A stretch of DNA of 64,000 bases. Source: Klebsormidium nitens (lineage: Eukaryota; Streptophyta; Klebsormidiophyceae; Klebsormidiales; Klebsormidiaceae). This document shows positions 12,201 to 24,400 of this stretch, one piece after another. The notes beneath the pieces were generated by a model, which worked only from the letters and a program-made list of their open reading frames with translations, ran no database searches and was not told the DNA's origin. Location: positions 108,628 through 172,627 of the forward strand of contig DF237100.1 in NCBI GenBank assembly GCA_000708835.1, given 5' to 3'. Position 1 is the first letter of the stretch; the number at the start of each line of letters is the position of its first letter. A program made the position numbers and the translations under genes.

Positions 12201-14066
12201 GCGCGCGTCGTGTTTCAGCGTCTCTGACGTCAGCGCGCTTTCTGTCGCGCGCGCACGCGCTTCGGCTGGCGCCGGTTGACGGATGGACGGCTGACCACTC
12301 GGATTCGCTCCCTTCTCCTCGCCCTCTCCTTTCATCTCTCTATGTGGCTCTTCTTTTCGAACTAGTCCGCCATCTATCTCTGCATTTGCTGTGGATCCGT
12401 TTTCTTCTTCCCGGCTGACTCTTTGAGGCGACGCCGCACTCGCATTAGACTCTCTCTCAGTCGCCTCTACGAAGGCGTTATTCTCCGCTTCCCGGTCATC
12501 GTTACCCGTCCCAGCAGCCTCTATCCCTCCCTCCAAGTCGCTCTCAGGCAGAACCCCATCCGTTTGCGTTTCTGGTTCCAGATCAAGAACCCCCGTCTTC
12601 GACGCCTCATGTAACGCTGAGTCGTCTTTCGAACTAGGCGTTACAGCCTCCCGCCAGGTTTGTCCCAGCTCCGAGCCGCTCAGCTGCGCGTGCAACGGCA
12701 CGTGCCTGTTTCCCGTCGTTTCATCGTCTTCTCCCGCTTTTCTAGTTTCCTCGGTCGAACTTTGCGCTCCTTGGAAGAGCTCCATAACCTTCGGCGCGTT
12801 CAAAACCTTTGCCTGCGTTTGCATCTGATTCTCCTCACGCAACATTGTGACCTCCGGCTCTCTGGATCGCTCAGGCGCCTGCGTTTCTTCCGGACCAACC
12901 TCCTCGTTCTGTTCGGCCTTCACCCAATTCGACCGTTCTTCAGACCAATTTCCGGTTCTTGAGTTGTTGAGCCCGGTTTTTAACGAATCTGCCCGCCCTG
13001 GTTCTGTAGGGTCAGTCTCGCTTGTTGACATCGGAGCAGAACTACACCGGGCGTCGCGATTCACCAGGGACACAGCCGAGTGGAGCACGACTGACGTCCC
13101 CGGGGCCTTGAACCGGGCAACCGTAAGCTCGCTCTTAGTTTGCATAATAAGAGCAGAAGCGCTCTTCGCCTCTCCACGCACCAGAGCCACCACACTTCTC
13201 TTTGTAGCAACCGGTAACAACAGTCCAACCTCTTGCTGCCGTCCCTCCGGCTTGCTCTGCTTTCCTTCTCCTGACTCTTCCACTGTTCTCGAGTTGGAAG
13301 GAGGCTTGACTGACTCTAAGCGGAGGGTTTTTCCTTTGACGTTTGATCCTGCCCCTCTTGTTGCGGAACTGGACGGGATCTGCAACCGGGCTTCCCTCAG
13401 GTTCTTCTTGTGCTTGACAGACGGGACAGCAGGGGCATGCGTCACCGAATCACGTCGCCCGACCCTTTCTTCATATCCCTTGGCACCCGGGTTCTTGCCT
13501 GGACCTTTCTCCTTTCTGATGTGCCTAATTTCAACTTTTCTAGCGTCTGATTCGACCTCCACCTTTTTCTTTTCAATGTGGTGTCCGCTTCCCGCTCCTG
13601 GTCCCTCTCTGCCTTTAAGACCGCTGCCACGCGCTGTCTCATCCTCATCTCTTCCTTCGCTGACACTTTTCCGTAGCTGCTCGTTCCGTTTCCTTTCTTT
13701 TGATTCCTCATCATCCTCATCTTGCCCTGTTACTCCATTCGTTTCACCCCTCTGCTCACCATCCGTGCGCCTTTCTTCATGCTCCAACTCACCATTCTCT
13801 CCTTTCCGCCTGCCCTTGCTGAGCTCGCGGCGCCTTGCTACTTGCTTTCCACAGTCAAGGTGGCACCTGCCAAGGCCCCATGTCTTTGTTCTTCCATCTG
13901 CTACCGGGCATGCATTGCTGCCCTTTGGAAGGAGGTCAAAGCTCGTACGACTGCGCGGCGTATAGCATGTCTGAAGAGCGATTGAGCAGGACGAAAGCCT
14001 ATTGGCTGAAGGATGACATCCCAAAGGCCCCTCCAGCTTTTGAAAGGCGCATGGGACTGCCGCCAT
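7955..14066 (-). CDS. FTSZ: FtsZ, tubulin-like division GTPase with a giant N-terminal extension
   Basis: Nine exons: 14066-11846, 11571-11461, 11002-10855, 10582-10501, 9816-9727, 9450-9373, 8818-8600, 8150-8064, 7999-7955; phases close to 1026 residues. FtsZ polymerises into the ring that constricts plastids. The start is the first in-frame ATG (MAAVPCAF), followed by a Ser/Arg/Ala-rich stretch suited to a plastid transit peptide. Residues about 70-715 are highly charged and low in complexity. The GTPase core starts near residue 720 (VIGIGGGGCNAVDRM), with FWAINTDA, a tubulin signature GLGGGVGTG (Val817 where FtsZ normally has Thr), PNDRLLDLI, and a T7 loop NVDLAD (N916, D918, D921) with its catalytic residues kept. 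Exon 9 is short and basic (LKRLYVEILKKRRR) and lacks the usual IATGF strand, so this last exon is less certain. The 3' three exons are duplicated as relics in arm 2. It may be a divergent third FtsZ class. Confidence 0.85.
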
Positions 14067-14855
14067 GCTTCCTGTGTGAAGGCGGAGTGATGCAAAACGT
14101 TGGAGCTTCTTCAAGCTTCGAAAAGTGGCAAACTCTTGTAAAAAGATGATTGAATAGAGGCGCAAACTACAGTACTTTGCACTTGGTGAAAATCTACCCG
14201 CTGCTTGTAGACTTCGCTTTCACTCTCGTACGGGCACTCTTTGTAGGAAGAACGAAGCTCGCTTGACAGAGAAGGTAGCCCAAGGTAGCAGCCAAAGATT
14301 GGAGTTGTAGCAATTGTGACGTATGACACGGAAAGCTTTGGAACCGACATTGCTTGCTTCGAGAATCTTGCCGTTTGACATTCGAAGAGGCCAGACGTTT
14401 GAGGCTGCGCAAACGTTCGGTCTGCGCAAACCTTGTACATAACAGCGCTGATGCGCATTTCGCGGCGCGGGCGGTGTCCGACACTGATTTTGGACCGTCC
14501 GGTCGCCGCCAGCTATCGGTCCCCCGGACGTTTCAAACCCCGCTGCAGGGTTTCGCAGATGGAGGCGGCCGCGTCAGAAGCCTGACGCAGACGTCGGTTG
14601 CTGCGACAAATCAAGGGCCGGCCATTGCATCCAACATTGATCATTATGGTGCTTGCCGTCTTCATCACAGGATTTGTAATTGCTAAACAGAGTATTCGAA
14701 ATAATCTGAAGTTCTAGGTGCGCGTAAGCGATTCTGCAGACAAAAGTATCTAAACATTGGCAGGCATTGACTGCAGGGAGGCACGCTGCTGGTCAGCCAG
14801 CTGACAGGGCTCCTCATCCTAAACCGGTGCTTCCGTGCACTAGAGTCCAGAATAC
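14067..14855. other. Divergent spacer between FtsZ and the oxygenase
   Basis: About 790 bases separate the two divergent start codons, so both promoters should lie here. An open frame without an ATG continues the FtsZ frame upstream to 14165, but it starts at TTG and is probably 5' untranslated sequence. I saw no distinctive motif, repeat or RNA gene. Confidence 0.5.
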
Positions 14856-17800
14856 ATGTACAAACACCTTCTGACAGAGAATCCCAAAGCGTTGATTACG
14901 ATGGAGAGTCTCTCTGCAACCCCATACTGCACAAAGCTGCACTCAACCCTCCAGAGTGTAAATCAATCTGGCAGCTTCTGTATCTCAAACACGCTGAAGT
15001 CCTTCAGCCTTCCAGGGCTGGAGGTGTCTGCACTCGGCCCGATAAGCATGCCGCTTAATCCCTACCAAGCGCAGCAGCTTGCACAAGCGTGCTTCCCCGC
15101 ACCTTTTGGCCGCAGGTGAGAATTAAGTGTCGCGCGCTCAAATTAGCCCTTGACCTCACCAGGTTGCATTTTCTTCCAGTATTTCACGATCCAATCTTTC
15201 AAAGTGATCTGTCTCTTTTGGCGTTTTTCTACATCTGCTGGTTTAAATAGAGATCTTCTTGGAAGACCTCCGATTGCCTGCACTTGAGGTGCCATTAAGA
15301 CGCCTCATTATTGTTGAATTCTCTGTCATGCTTGCTCCAGAAATGGAAGCAGGCTAAAAATTGACCTCAGGTGACGCAGCGACGCAGATTCAACGAACTG
15401 TCTCAACAGTAAGCCGCTTCCTTTCCTTCTGTAACAGGGACGCAACCATCTATGACGACAGTGTCCGCAAATGCCGGCAGCTTTCCCCCCACGAATTCAG
15501 ACTAGCGGGACTGGATTGGGATTCCCAAGTGCGTCAGCTGGCAAATGAAAGGGTCAAGCGGGACCTTGGCCTCCCAGAGACTCTCACAGTGATTCCAAAA
15601 CTCTACAAGTGCCTCTTATATGAGGCTGGCGACTTTTTTACGAGTCATCGTGACACCGAGAGAGAGGAAGGCATGTTTGCGACCCTGGTCATCGCGCTGC
15701 CCTCCGCACACTCTGGAGGTGAGCAGTTGGAATACAAGCCATCCATTACTCCTATCCTCAAAGATCATCTTTATTTTTGTCTTAATTCTGACCTGGCTTT
15801 TGGTAAGTTTGCGTCTGATCACGTTGCAAGCTTCGAATGGTACTTGCAGCATCTCATTCCGGCTGCTCACAGATTACAAGGGGACCAATCTGCTCGACGA
15901 CCTTGATGTGGATTTCGTTTTGCACCTCGAGACAAGCTTCGTACTTCGGACTAGTTTTCGAAGTGAAATGATTCAAGACGCGTGTACTTCTAGGAGAGCT
16001 TGTGGTTCGCCACGCCGGCCAGGAGATTGTCGTCGACTTCGGCAGCAGAGACCTGTACCAGCTGCACTACGCCGCCTTCTTCGCAGACTGTCAGCACGAG
16101 CTGCGGCCAGTCCGCTCGGGTTACCGCCTGGCGCTTGTCTACAACCTCATCGCTCAGGTATGGCCCTTACAGAGTCACTGACATCAGGAACTTCTTTGTT
16201 CGGACGAGATCCGTCCGCACCAATGTAGAAGGTGACGGACTCAGTTTAGCATGTTCACAGAGATTGAAGAAGATCCAGAAATATACCATGAGATCTGCCA
16301 TGATGCAATATTCAGAACGGGAACCTTGACGGCATGAAAGCCCAAACAGAAGTTTAAGAGGTTGCCTGGGTTTCACGAAATTTCTTGACACCCTGAACTT
16401 GGTCTGAACCAACAATTTGACTAAATTCAGTTCAGATTTAATTTCAGATAAACACTCTCCAAAACCGCGACGTCGGAAGCTGATGAGCAATCGGTAAAAG
16501 TGTCGCATACGTCGAACTTTATGAAAGACAGAAGAATCTTCGTGACGTGGATATGATGAAAACCGCCAGCACATTCTAGTTCAGGAAGAAAGTTGAAAAA
16601 TATAAGAGTAATGTATCGGGCGCCTGACTGACAAAGTTAGCGACTACAGCTTTGTCACCTTATTCGTTTCCTTCCGCTCGACCGCATTCCGTTTTGATGT
16701 TTGTGGTGTATGCAGGGATCCACGCGCGTCCCGCAGCCTGCCAACAACACGGAAGCGGCTGGAGAGATCGTGAAGGCCACCAAAGCTTGGAGCCAAGAAG
16801 AGAGAGGCCCTCAGAAGCTGGTCATCCCTTTGGCACACCAGTACTCGAGCAAGAGCCTGACCTTCGACAGCCTCCGGGGAACGGACATGGCCACCATTGA
16901 CGTCATCTTGCAGGCAGCCAAGGTGCGGAAGACTCAATGTTTCTTGGCTTTTGGTGAAATGAAAAGCACTCGCTCTGAGAAAATGGGGTTATTATGTTCA
17001 AACTTGTCGAACTCCATTTAAATCCATTCGGAGAGAGTAAGTTGTTTCCTTTCAGGGCTGTCTGCTCGCACGCATGTACGTTTCCGCCGCTGGCAATAAT
17101 GGTCGACTCAACACGTCCCCCGGTGCTCTGCATGACGTCACGCTTTTTCATAGGTCAAATTCTCGCAAATATAGGAAATTGTCTCGTCGATTGACCTAAT
17201 AATCGGTGTCGGTCTTGTGATTCAGGCCCCGGGTGCACCTCCCTTTCATTGTTACTTGGGAACATTGGAAAAGTACGAGGACGGTTGGAAAGAATCGTAC
17301 CGGAGGGGCGACGTCACGAGTACGTACACGAAGTTGCGCGACCTGGTGGCTGCTGACGAGGCGGGGCACACGTATGACACGCTCACGTTCAGTCGGAGTG
17401 GTGAGGATCGTTCACTCGGGTCTCGTCAATCGGGGCTGAACAGCTTGTGAACACTAGCATCTTGTAGCCTTCAAATTTGGATGGATTCATGTATGTCACG
17501 AAAGATTGATACCTTGAGTGCCGTTAGGTCATGGATTTGACTCTAAGTGATCCACAGAACGTTAAAGAGAGCCTCACTAGGCAGCAATGTGGCTATCTTT
17601 TCTCTACCTTGTCATCCGCAGCAGACCAACGTTTGACCGACTCTTCTACTTGCAGCTTCGGAAATGCATGCTTGACGCGCTCACCCTCATCCTATTGACA
17701 TTCCTGCAGAGCTCGTCCCAGAGGAAGCTCTGGACAACCGGGGCTGGGCAAGAAGGTGAAGACACCGGGAACGAGGGAGTGAAAGAGGAGCGCTGGTACC

Positions 17801-20446
17801 ATCAGGCGGCGGTCATCCTCTGGCTGCACACTAATCACTGGGAGGTGATCAGCGCCGACAACGGAGATCAGGCCGTCATGGTGAGCCAGCGGAACACCTG
17901 ACGGAGCAGGGTCGATCGGAGATGGCAACTCGCTCCCCTATGCATTCATTCCCTCTGCAAATCATTCCAACCTATGAAAGGACATGGTCGTAAAGCTACC
18001 ATACTTTGACGAGCGTCTGTTATAGACTGGCAACAATGAGAAAGGCAGTGTTTCTTTACCACCCTTTCAATTTTGGTATATTCCAGGAGGCGTGCTCAGT
18101 TTCCGACGCGCTGAGAGCTCTTCCGCGCATTCTTGAGGCCGTATGCATGCGCACGGGAACCCTTTCTCCAGGGGAGGCGGGCACCGTCACGGATCTCATC
18201 CTCAAGCACGGCCACGTGTCACTCGAGGACGAGATGTCGCGTGCGCTCGAGGCGCTGTGCAAACGTTCGAACCTGCTTTCAGACGTTCATGCCAGAAAGC
18301 TGGCCAATCTCGTCATTCAACACGGCACTATGGACCATGCAAAGGTGAGCATCCAAGTTTAGCAACGGCCGTCACGTCGTTCTTCTGGTGTTGTCAGCCC
18401 GGCAACGAATAATGGGCACACATTTTAACATTGGGACTCGTGAAGATTACTAAGGACAGCCAAAATGAGATGAAAGCATCAATTGTTGCATCTGCTTGCT
18501 AAAAAGTCACCCGAAACAAACGCTCTGTTGGACTGGATTCTGCATCTGAACCTGCCTTCAGCGGCCAAGTCTTTCTGTAACTGTCTTGCTCTTTCGACCG
18601 CTGAAACTCTGCTTCTCCGTATAACTTTTTCTTGTCCAATAGAAACAGGTTTCTGAATGCCACGACGTGCACTTACAAAATTCTCGTCCCACAAGTAAGC
18701 CTCCAAAACATCAGCAGACGATGCACCAGTTTTACACGAGACACAAACGACGTCCTACGTTCCTTCGCATATCGCAAGCTTCGCCCTAAACGCACTGAAC
18801 AACTTCGAACGCGGCAACAGTTGATCCTCGTTTTGCTGCTGCTTCCAGACGTTTGTCCATCGCTATCGTGGCCCGCACGCGCCCGCCAAGCCCGTCGTGG
18901 CTCTCCTCGGGGCCCACTTCGGCTGGGAACCGCTGCAGCTACAACTGCTCGCCGCTATCAAGCACTCTTTCTCTCCATCCAATCTGGCCCGCGGCTTCTG
19001 GCTCATGCTAGACGTAGGGCCACCTTTTGCAAACCAAGAAGGGTCGGCTGAAGGAGAGCCCCGCTGCGGGGCGGCCGCGGGGGCCAGCTCGACCGGGGGC
19101 AAAGGGCGCCTGGACGGAGCGGCTGCGGCCGCGAGCGAGCGCGCGCGCGTCGAACTGTGCGCGGACGCCGTCGCCTGGTTGACCGCGTTCGTTTGCGCGC
19201 GCCGCCTCGCTGTCGATGACTGGGATAAAGGCGACGATAATCTCCAGTTCGGCCTCAGAGACATAACTGCCACCGGAGCCTATTTAACGGTTCTGGAGCG
19301 GTACGGACCCAACAGCTGGGCACTCTTGACGGAGAGAGTAGCGAAAGAATTGGTTGGCGTCTCCCTGACTATGGCGACGGAGCTGCTGTTCAGGATCGCG
19401 GTCGACAAATGCGGCGGGTGCCCGGGCGCACGCGCAAACGGCGACCTTTTACCTGGGGCCGTGGCTTTCTGCAAGAGCTTTGCGAACGAGGTGGTCGCCG
19501 CGCTTCTGAAAGAACAGGACGCGCCGCCCCCTCCCCCACCCCGCTCGACGCCGTACTATTATGATCCGCTAGACCCCGCGCGTAGCCCTGAGTGGTTCTG
19601 CCAACTGCTCCGGTCACTCCACTGCCTCCAAGTTCCCCTGGAAACCATGCAGTCGTTGTTCGCCCACTTCGTCGCCACGCCTCGGCTTCACGACGTAGAC
19701 ACGACAGTCGTTCCGGCAATCGAGCCGCTTTTTGAGTGGTTAGGAGCCGACCGCGCCAAAGCGACCCCCTGGTTTGTGAAGCTCTGCCTGGCGTGCCTGG
19801 CCGAGCGGAAGAAGGTCTGTGTGGAGCCTCCCGTGCCGCGGAACTGGGCGGTTCCCGCAACGTGCGGGTGCGACTGCGACAATTGCCAGGAGCTACTAAA
19901 ACTCTGCCTCCATCCAGCCCGCACGCGACATACTATGACTGTGCCAGAAGAGATGGAGGCCCATGTACGGGACACTGTGCAAAGGTGAGCCAGACACTTT
20001 GCGGCCTGAGCAGGCTTCACTGCCAAACTCAAGTTTTGATGTATGTCATTGTGTTTAGATGTATGTCAAGGGTATTCGTATATCAACATTTGTTGTTTTC
20101 CGACAGTATTGGATTGGCCTTGATCATTAGAAGCACCTTCTAGAGCTCCTTTGCACGGCGCAGTGCCAGCTATAAAAGTCCAAGCACCCTGGAAAGTGGT
20201 TAAAGCCAAGGGGGTTTGCTCTACAGGTACGCAATCCCCGTCTGGACGGAAGGGCGAAAAGGGCGTACCTATCTCGAGTGGATCCAGGTTGGCTCTACAG
20301 GCTTCTCCGATGAATGGGATGCGACTCAGGCCGTCCGGTTGCAGGAGGCTTACGCGAAGAACGTAGAAAAGCTAGCGCAAACTGAAAAGGTCCTCAACAA
20401 GGTGCTTGGAGAAGATCTGCTTGCCAATTTGAAGGGGAACGTGTGA
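14856..20446 (+). CDS. Large 2-oxoglutarate/Fe(II)-dependent oxygenase family protein, apparent 1-base frameshift
   Basis: Nine exons: 14856-15115, 15438-15718, 15994-16157, 16716-16922, 17226-17400, 17710-17880, 18087-18344, 18849-19984, 20227-20446. The dioxygenase fold lies in exons 2-3: SHRDTE supplies the first His and the Asp (H157, D159), DCQHELRPV the second His (H215), and SGYR the 2-oxoglutarate-binding Arg (R225). The order PSAHSGG, GELVVRH, HYAAFFADC, ELRPVRSGYRLALVYNL matches a family of long 2OG oxygenases found in fungi, bacteria and algae. The substrate is unknown; the fold is shared with prolyl 4-hydroxylases. The later part, over 600 residues, is helical, with a poly-Pro tract in exon 8. 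Exon 6 does not close: it enters in the GELVPEEAL frame but continues in the TGNEGVKEERWYH frame, as if one extra G were present near 17738-17748. The start could also be the ATG at 14901. Confidence 0.75.
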
Positions 20447-21487
20447 ACCTAAAAACTACTTCGCGTATACGTTCTCGGATGTTCATTCTGCGAAAGAGCT
20501 AGACATGCCATGCGCACCGTGGCACGTGTTCCGTGCTTGTAGATCTACGTTGTAATATACCATGCATGTACGTATTATCATTTACGAAGTATACGAAGGA
20601 AAAACGTACATGCTCGCCTCTCATTGTCGGAAGACCTGTTTACCAACCCTGGGCCGCAGTTACGTACAATTGAAGTGGATTGACTTTGTAGCCGGCTGTA
20701 TATCCTTATTGAAAGAGGCCCGCACGCGCGAATACAGTGTAGTGCTGCAGCGGCTGCGTTTGCTCGCGACACCAGATTTCCAAGCGGTCAACCGATGTCG
20801 ACGTACGTAGGACGCGCCTAGGCGCACATGTGCATGCTTCATACAATTGCACGATCTGAATCCATCCTCGCACATGTACCTACAATGTGGGGCGGCAAGT
20901 GCCACTGTGCATATATAACCACTAGGGCCCAATTGCATGCATGCTTTCATATAGGACCGTAATTCAGTAATGAAAGCGTGTGGGCGCGAACATACGTGTA
21001 CTCGTCGGAAGATCCTGCTGTACAGCCACATACATTCGGAAAGCTCGACATGTCAGATATGAAAGAGGAGTTTGCGGAAGCATCAGCCTCCAGAACTCAT
21101 ATCATTGTGCATGGCTTTTTGATTGCTTCCCCTTTATTGCATGCAGCAAGAAGGGCCGCTGTCAGGGTACAAGGCACCATACTTTCAAAATTTATAGCGG
21201 GACCATATGCGGCGCGGAGCATGGGAAGATAATCACAGCGCACTTTTGCTTAGCAATCTGACACACACAGAATCCTTCGTTGCAGACATGGAGACAATTA
21301 TCCGCAGCAAGCTTTTGAAGTGGCCCGCTTGAACTACAAAACGCCCTCCAAAAAGGCAGTGCGCGAGCATTGATTTAGTCGTCCCACCCCCCCCATGTCA
21401 CTCCTCGCAGACCTCGGACCCCTTCCCACACCCCGCCCCCAGTTCCTTGACGATAACTCCTTCCCCTTCCCCCGTTGCTCCCCTTAT
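20447..21487. other. Convergent spacer between the oxygenase and ABCF4
   Basis: No gene was recognised in this 1-kb stretch between two convergent stop codons. It is AT-richer than its surroundings and holds many GCATGC, CATGCATG and ACATGT palindromes, for example near 20818-20950. I found no clear terminal inverted repeats or target-site duplication that would prove a small transposable element. The ends should contain the 3' untranslated regions of both genes. Confidence 0.45.
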
Positions 21488-24400
21488 CTACTCGTCCAAC
21501 TCTTTGTTGATCTCCTTGATCAGCTCTTTTCTATATTCCTCGAACGATCCGTCATACCGCGCCACCTTCCCGTGCTCCACTACCCACACCTCGCTCGTCT
21601 CCTCGTCCCCGCACACACGCGAAATGAGCCGCGCGTCGTGGCTCACGAGCACCACTCCCCCACTGAACTCTTCTAGAGCGTCTGCCAAAGCGTCGATGCT
21701 CTGCATGTCCAGATGGTTCGTTGGCTCGTCGAACAACAGTCTGCGGAAGGATCGAGACGGTTAAGCAACCAAAAGGGGAGGCGAACCAGATAGATACAAA
21801 CACTCTGATGAGGAACTTTAGACGCGGGGGCAAGTCAAATAGCAAACTGGCGCAGGCAGAGTTTGGCGGCAAAGGTTTGTGGGCACCAGGAAGGCAAAAG
21901 TCAAACGCAAGGGAACTTAAACCTGGCTGAAACAAACGAGGGAGAAGACGGAGGTAAACAGAGAGAACAAGGACCTCGCAGAGGTGTATGGAGAATAAAG
22001 AAGCCATATCTGCTTCAGAGTACGGGGTGTGTTAAAAGATATAGGGAGGTAGAGTCCAAGAAAACAAGGTAAACGACTGTACTCCTCTACCGCCAGATCG
22101 CAAAGTTACCTTGACTCAAAGCGAAGAGGCTCCTCCAGGCGAAACGACTTTCCCGCCCTTGTTGCTTGCGAACGTGGTTCACCGTTGCCCCTCTTAGACA
22201 AAGTGGGACACAATGAAGAGCACGTTGCCCATCGCTTGGCACTACGGTCACTTAGAAACGGACTCGTCTACTTACATGTGCGGCTGCTTGAGCGATATTG
22301 AGGTGAACACGACGCGCGCCTTCTGGCCGCCCGACAATTTGATGATTGGCGTGAGGTGGTTGTGGCTGGGCAGCCCGAACTTGCCCAGCTTGGCGCGCAT
22401 CGCCTCGCTCTTACTGGGGCCCTCCTGGTCAGGGTACAGCCGCAACAGGTACTGCGCGAAGGAAAAGGAGACGTGAGCTATTGGATAGCCGTTAGGCAGT
22501 TGATTCTCAAATTAGGTATCAATTTCACGGTCAAGGTGGTGTTTGGGATTGGTTTTGAGCACAAAATGAGGTATTGAGCTTCTGCTTACGAGGCGCCGAA
22601 CCGGCTTTCGGGGCCCTCTTAAGCAACCAAACGTCGCGAAATTGCACAAGACAGAAATAACGGGGTATGCAGACCGACGTCGCCGACTTTCGTCTGGAAG
22701 GGGAGGCCGGAAATGCGTCGAGATAGGAGGACTTTATGCACAAAAGCCTTGAATTAAATCCAACGCACGAGCGCAAAGGTATGGGAGGGGAGGTTGGCGC
22801 TTCTGCAAAGCGGCCGATTGCTGCTCCTCTTCACCTGGATAAACAAGCATAAAAAGGCACCAGCAGGGAACCCTCCGCCTGCATGAATCCGAGGACTCAA
22901 TTCAGCACGTTTGCACAGCCCCGCAGCAATACCACCCCAGAGCCCGAAAAGATTCTCACCTTCTGAAGCACCTTTGAACCCAACAGACAAAACTACACAT
23001 ATGAATTCTGGGAGTCTATAATACTTAGGGCCGCTCCCTCACCTGCACGGGGTTCTCGTCCATTGTCAGCAAGTCCACAAAGTGCTGCGAATACCGCCCG
23101 ATGCGCAGCTTCTGACTCCGCCTCGTTTCTCCCTCCGTCGGGTCCAGATCCCCGGCCAGCAGGTTCAGCAGCGTCGACTTCCCCGCCCCGTTGGGCCCAA
23201 TGATCGCCACCCTAGTTCCCATGTCCACCCCCACGTTGACGTCACTCAGCCGGAAGTCCGACCGGTTCGGGTACTCAAAGCTGACGTCAATTATTTGCAG
23301 CAGGGGCGGCGTCAGCAGCGTCGGCTCCGGGAAATGGAACACCACCTCGTAGTCTTTCCACTTCCGGGGGGCTTCCACAGGCGCGTCCTCGTCCCCCCCC
23401 GCCGCGGCGGCGGCCTTGCCTTTACTCTTTTTCTCCCGCTTTTCCTGCGCCATTTTGGCGCGGTCCTTGACCTTATCCTGGCTGGCCTTGCTGCCGCTCG
23501 CTTTGGCGGCCTTAAGCTGCTTGTCGTACTTCTCGTAAAGCTTGTTGTTCTCCGTCCGTTTCTTCTCGTACATGTCGTCGAACGCGTCGAAGTTGCCCCT
23601 GCGGAGAGCCCGCGGGGGAGGCGTCAAGACTCGTGCTTCGAGAAGGCAGTGCTACCAAAAGCACATCGTGTGCTCGGAGAGAAATAGCTAAACTCAAGGG
23701 GTACAGTGCCGAATCTTCAAGGCTTTATCCTACGTTGAACAACTAACACGACCTGATTTTCAAGCCCAGTGGAACAGTAAGTAAGTATCCAGATAATCTT
23801 CACGTCGAAGCAAAGTATCTCCCTAACGAATCAACTATCCAGTCAAGACATGCCAGCGTACCACTCAAGACATTTCCGCCTCTCCAACCTCATGCTGATC
23901 ATCTTTGTTCCCAAAGATGCTGTTTGACCTTTCCTTTAAACCTAGAATAGGGCCCCAGATAGGTTGCGCAAGTGCCCTCAAACGGGAACTCTGGAGAGCA
24001 GGGTTCCAAAACTCTGGCTTTCAGATCTTTTGGGGTTTGCCCCTCACCTGTAGTAGTGCAGCTTGAGATCAAACAGGTGTATAATATCGGTGCAGACGGA
24101 GTTGAGGAAGTCGCGGTCGTGAGACACGACCACGAGCGTCTTCTTCCAGCGCATGAGGTACTCCTCGAGCCACAGCACGGCGCGCAGGTCCAAGTGATTA
24201 GTAGGCTCGTCCAGGAGAAGCAGCGTGGGCTGGATGAAGAGCGCGCGCGCGAGGGAGATGCGCATGCGCCACCCGCCGCTGAAGGACTTGGTGGCTCGGC
24301 CCTGCGATTTTGGGGGAAGAAGAATGTTTGTCAGACGGCGTGGGGTCAAACCTGGAAAGGAAGCGACCATCAGGTTGGATAGTGGTGGCGAGCGTGAATT

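Noticed and set aside
12847-13965. 372-codon plus-strand open frame
   Set aside because: It is antisense to FtsZ exon 1. Its Ser/Pro/Leu-rich composition is the mirror of the charged, GC-rich extension, and it has no domain or splice context.
14067-14165. N-terminal addition to FtsZ beginning MRLYSIIFLQ
   Set aside because: The first codon is TTG, not ATG; the first true in-frame ATG is at 14066.
20818-20950. Possible miniature inverted-repeat element rich in GCATGC and ACATGT words
   Set aside because: The short palindromes are frequent in all AT-rich spacers here, and no terminal inverted repeats or target-site duplication could be seen.
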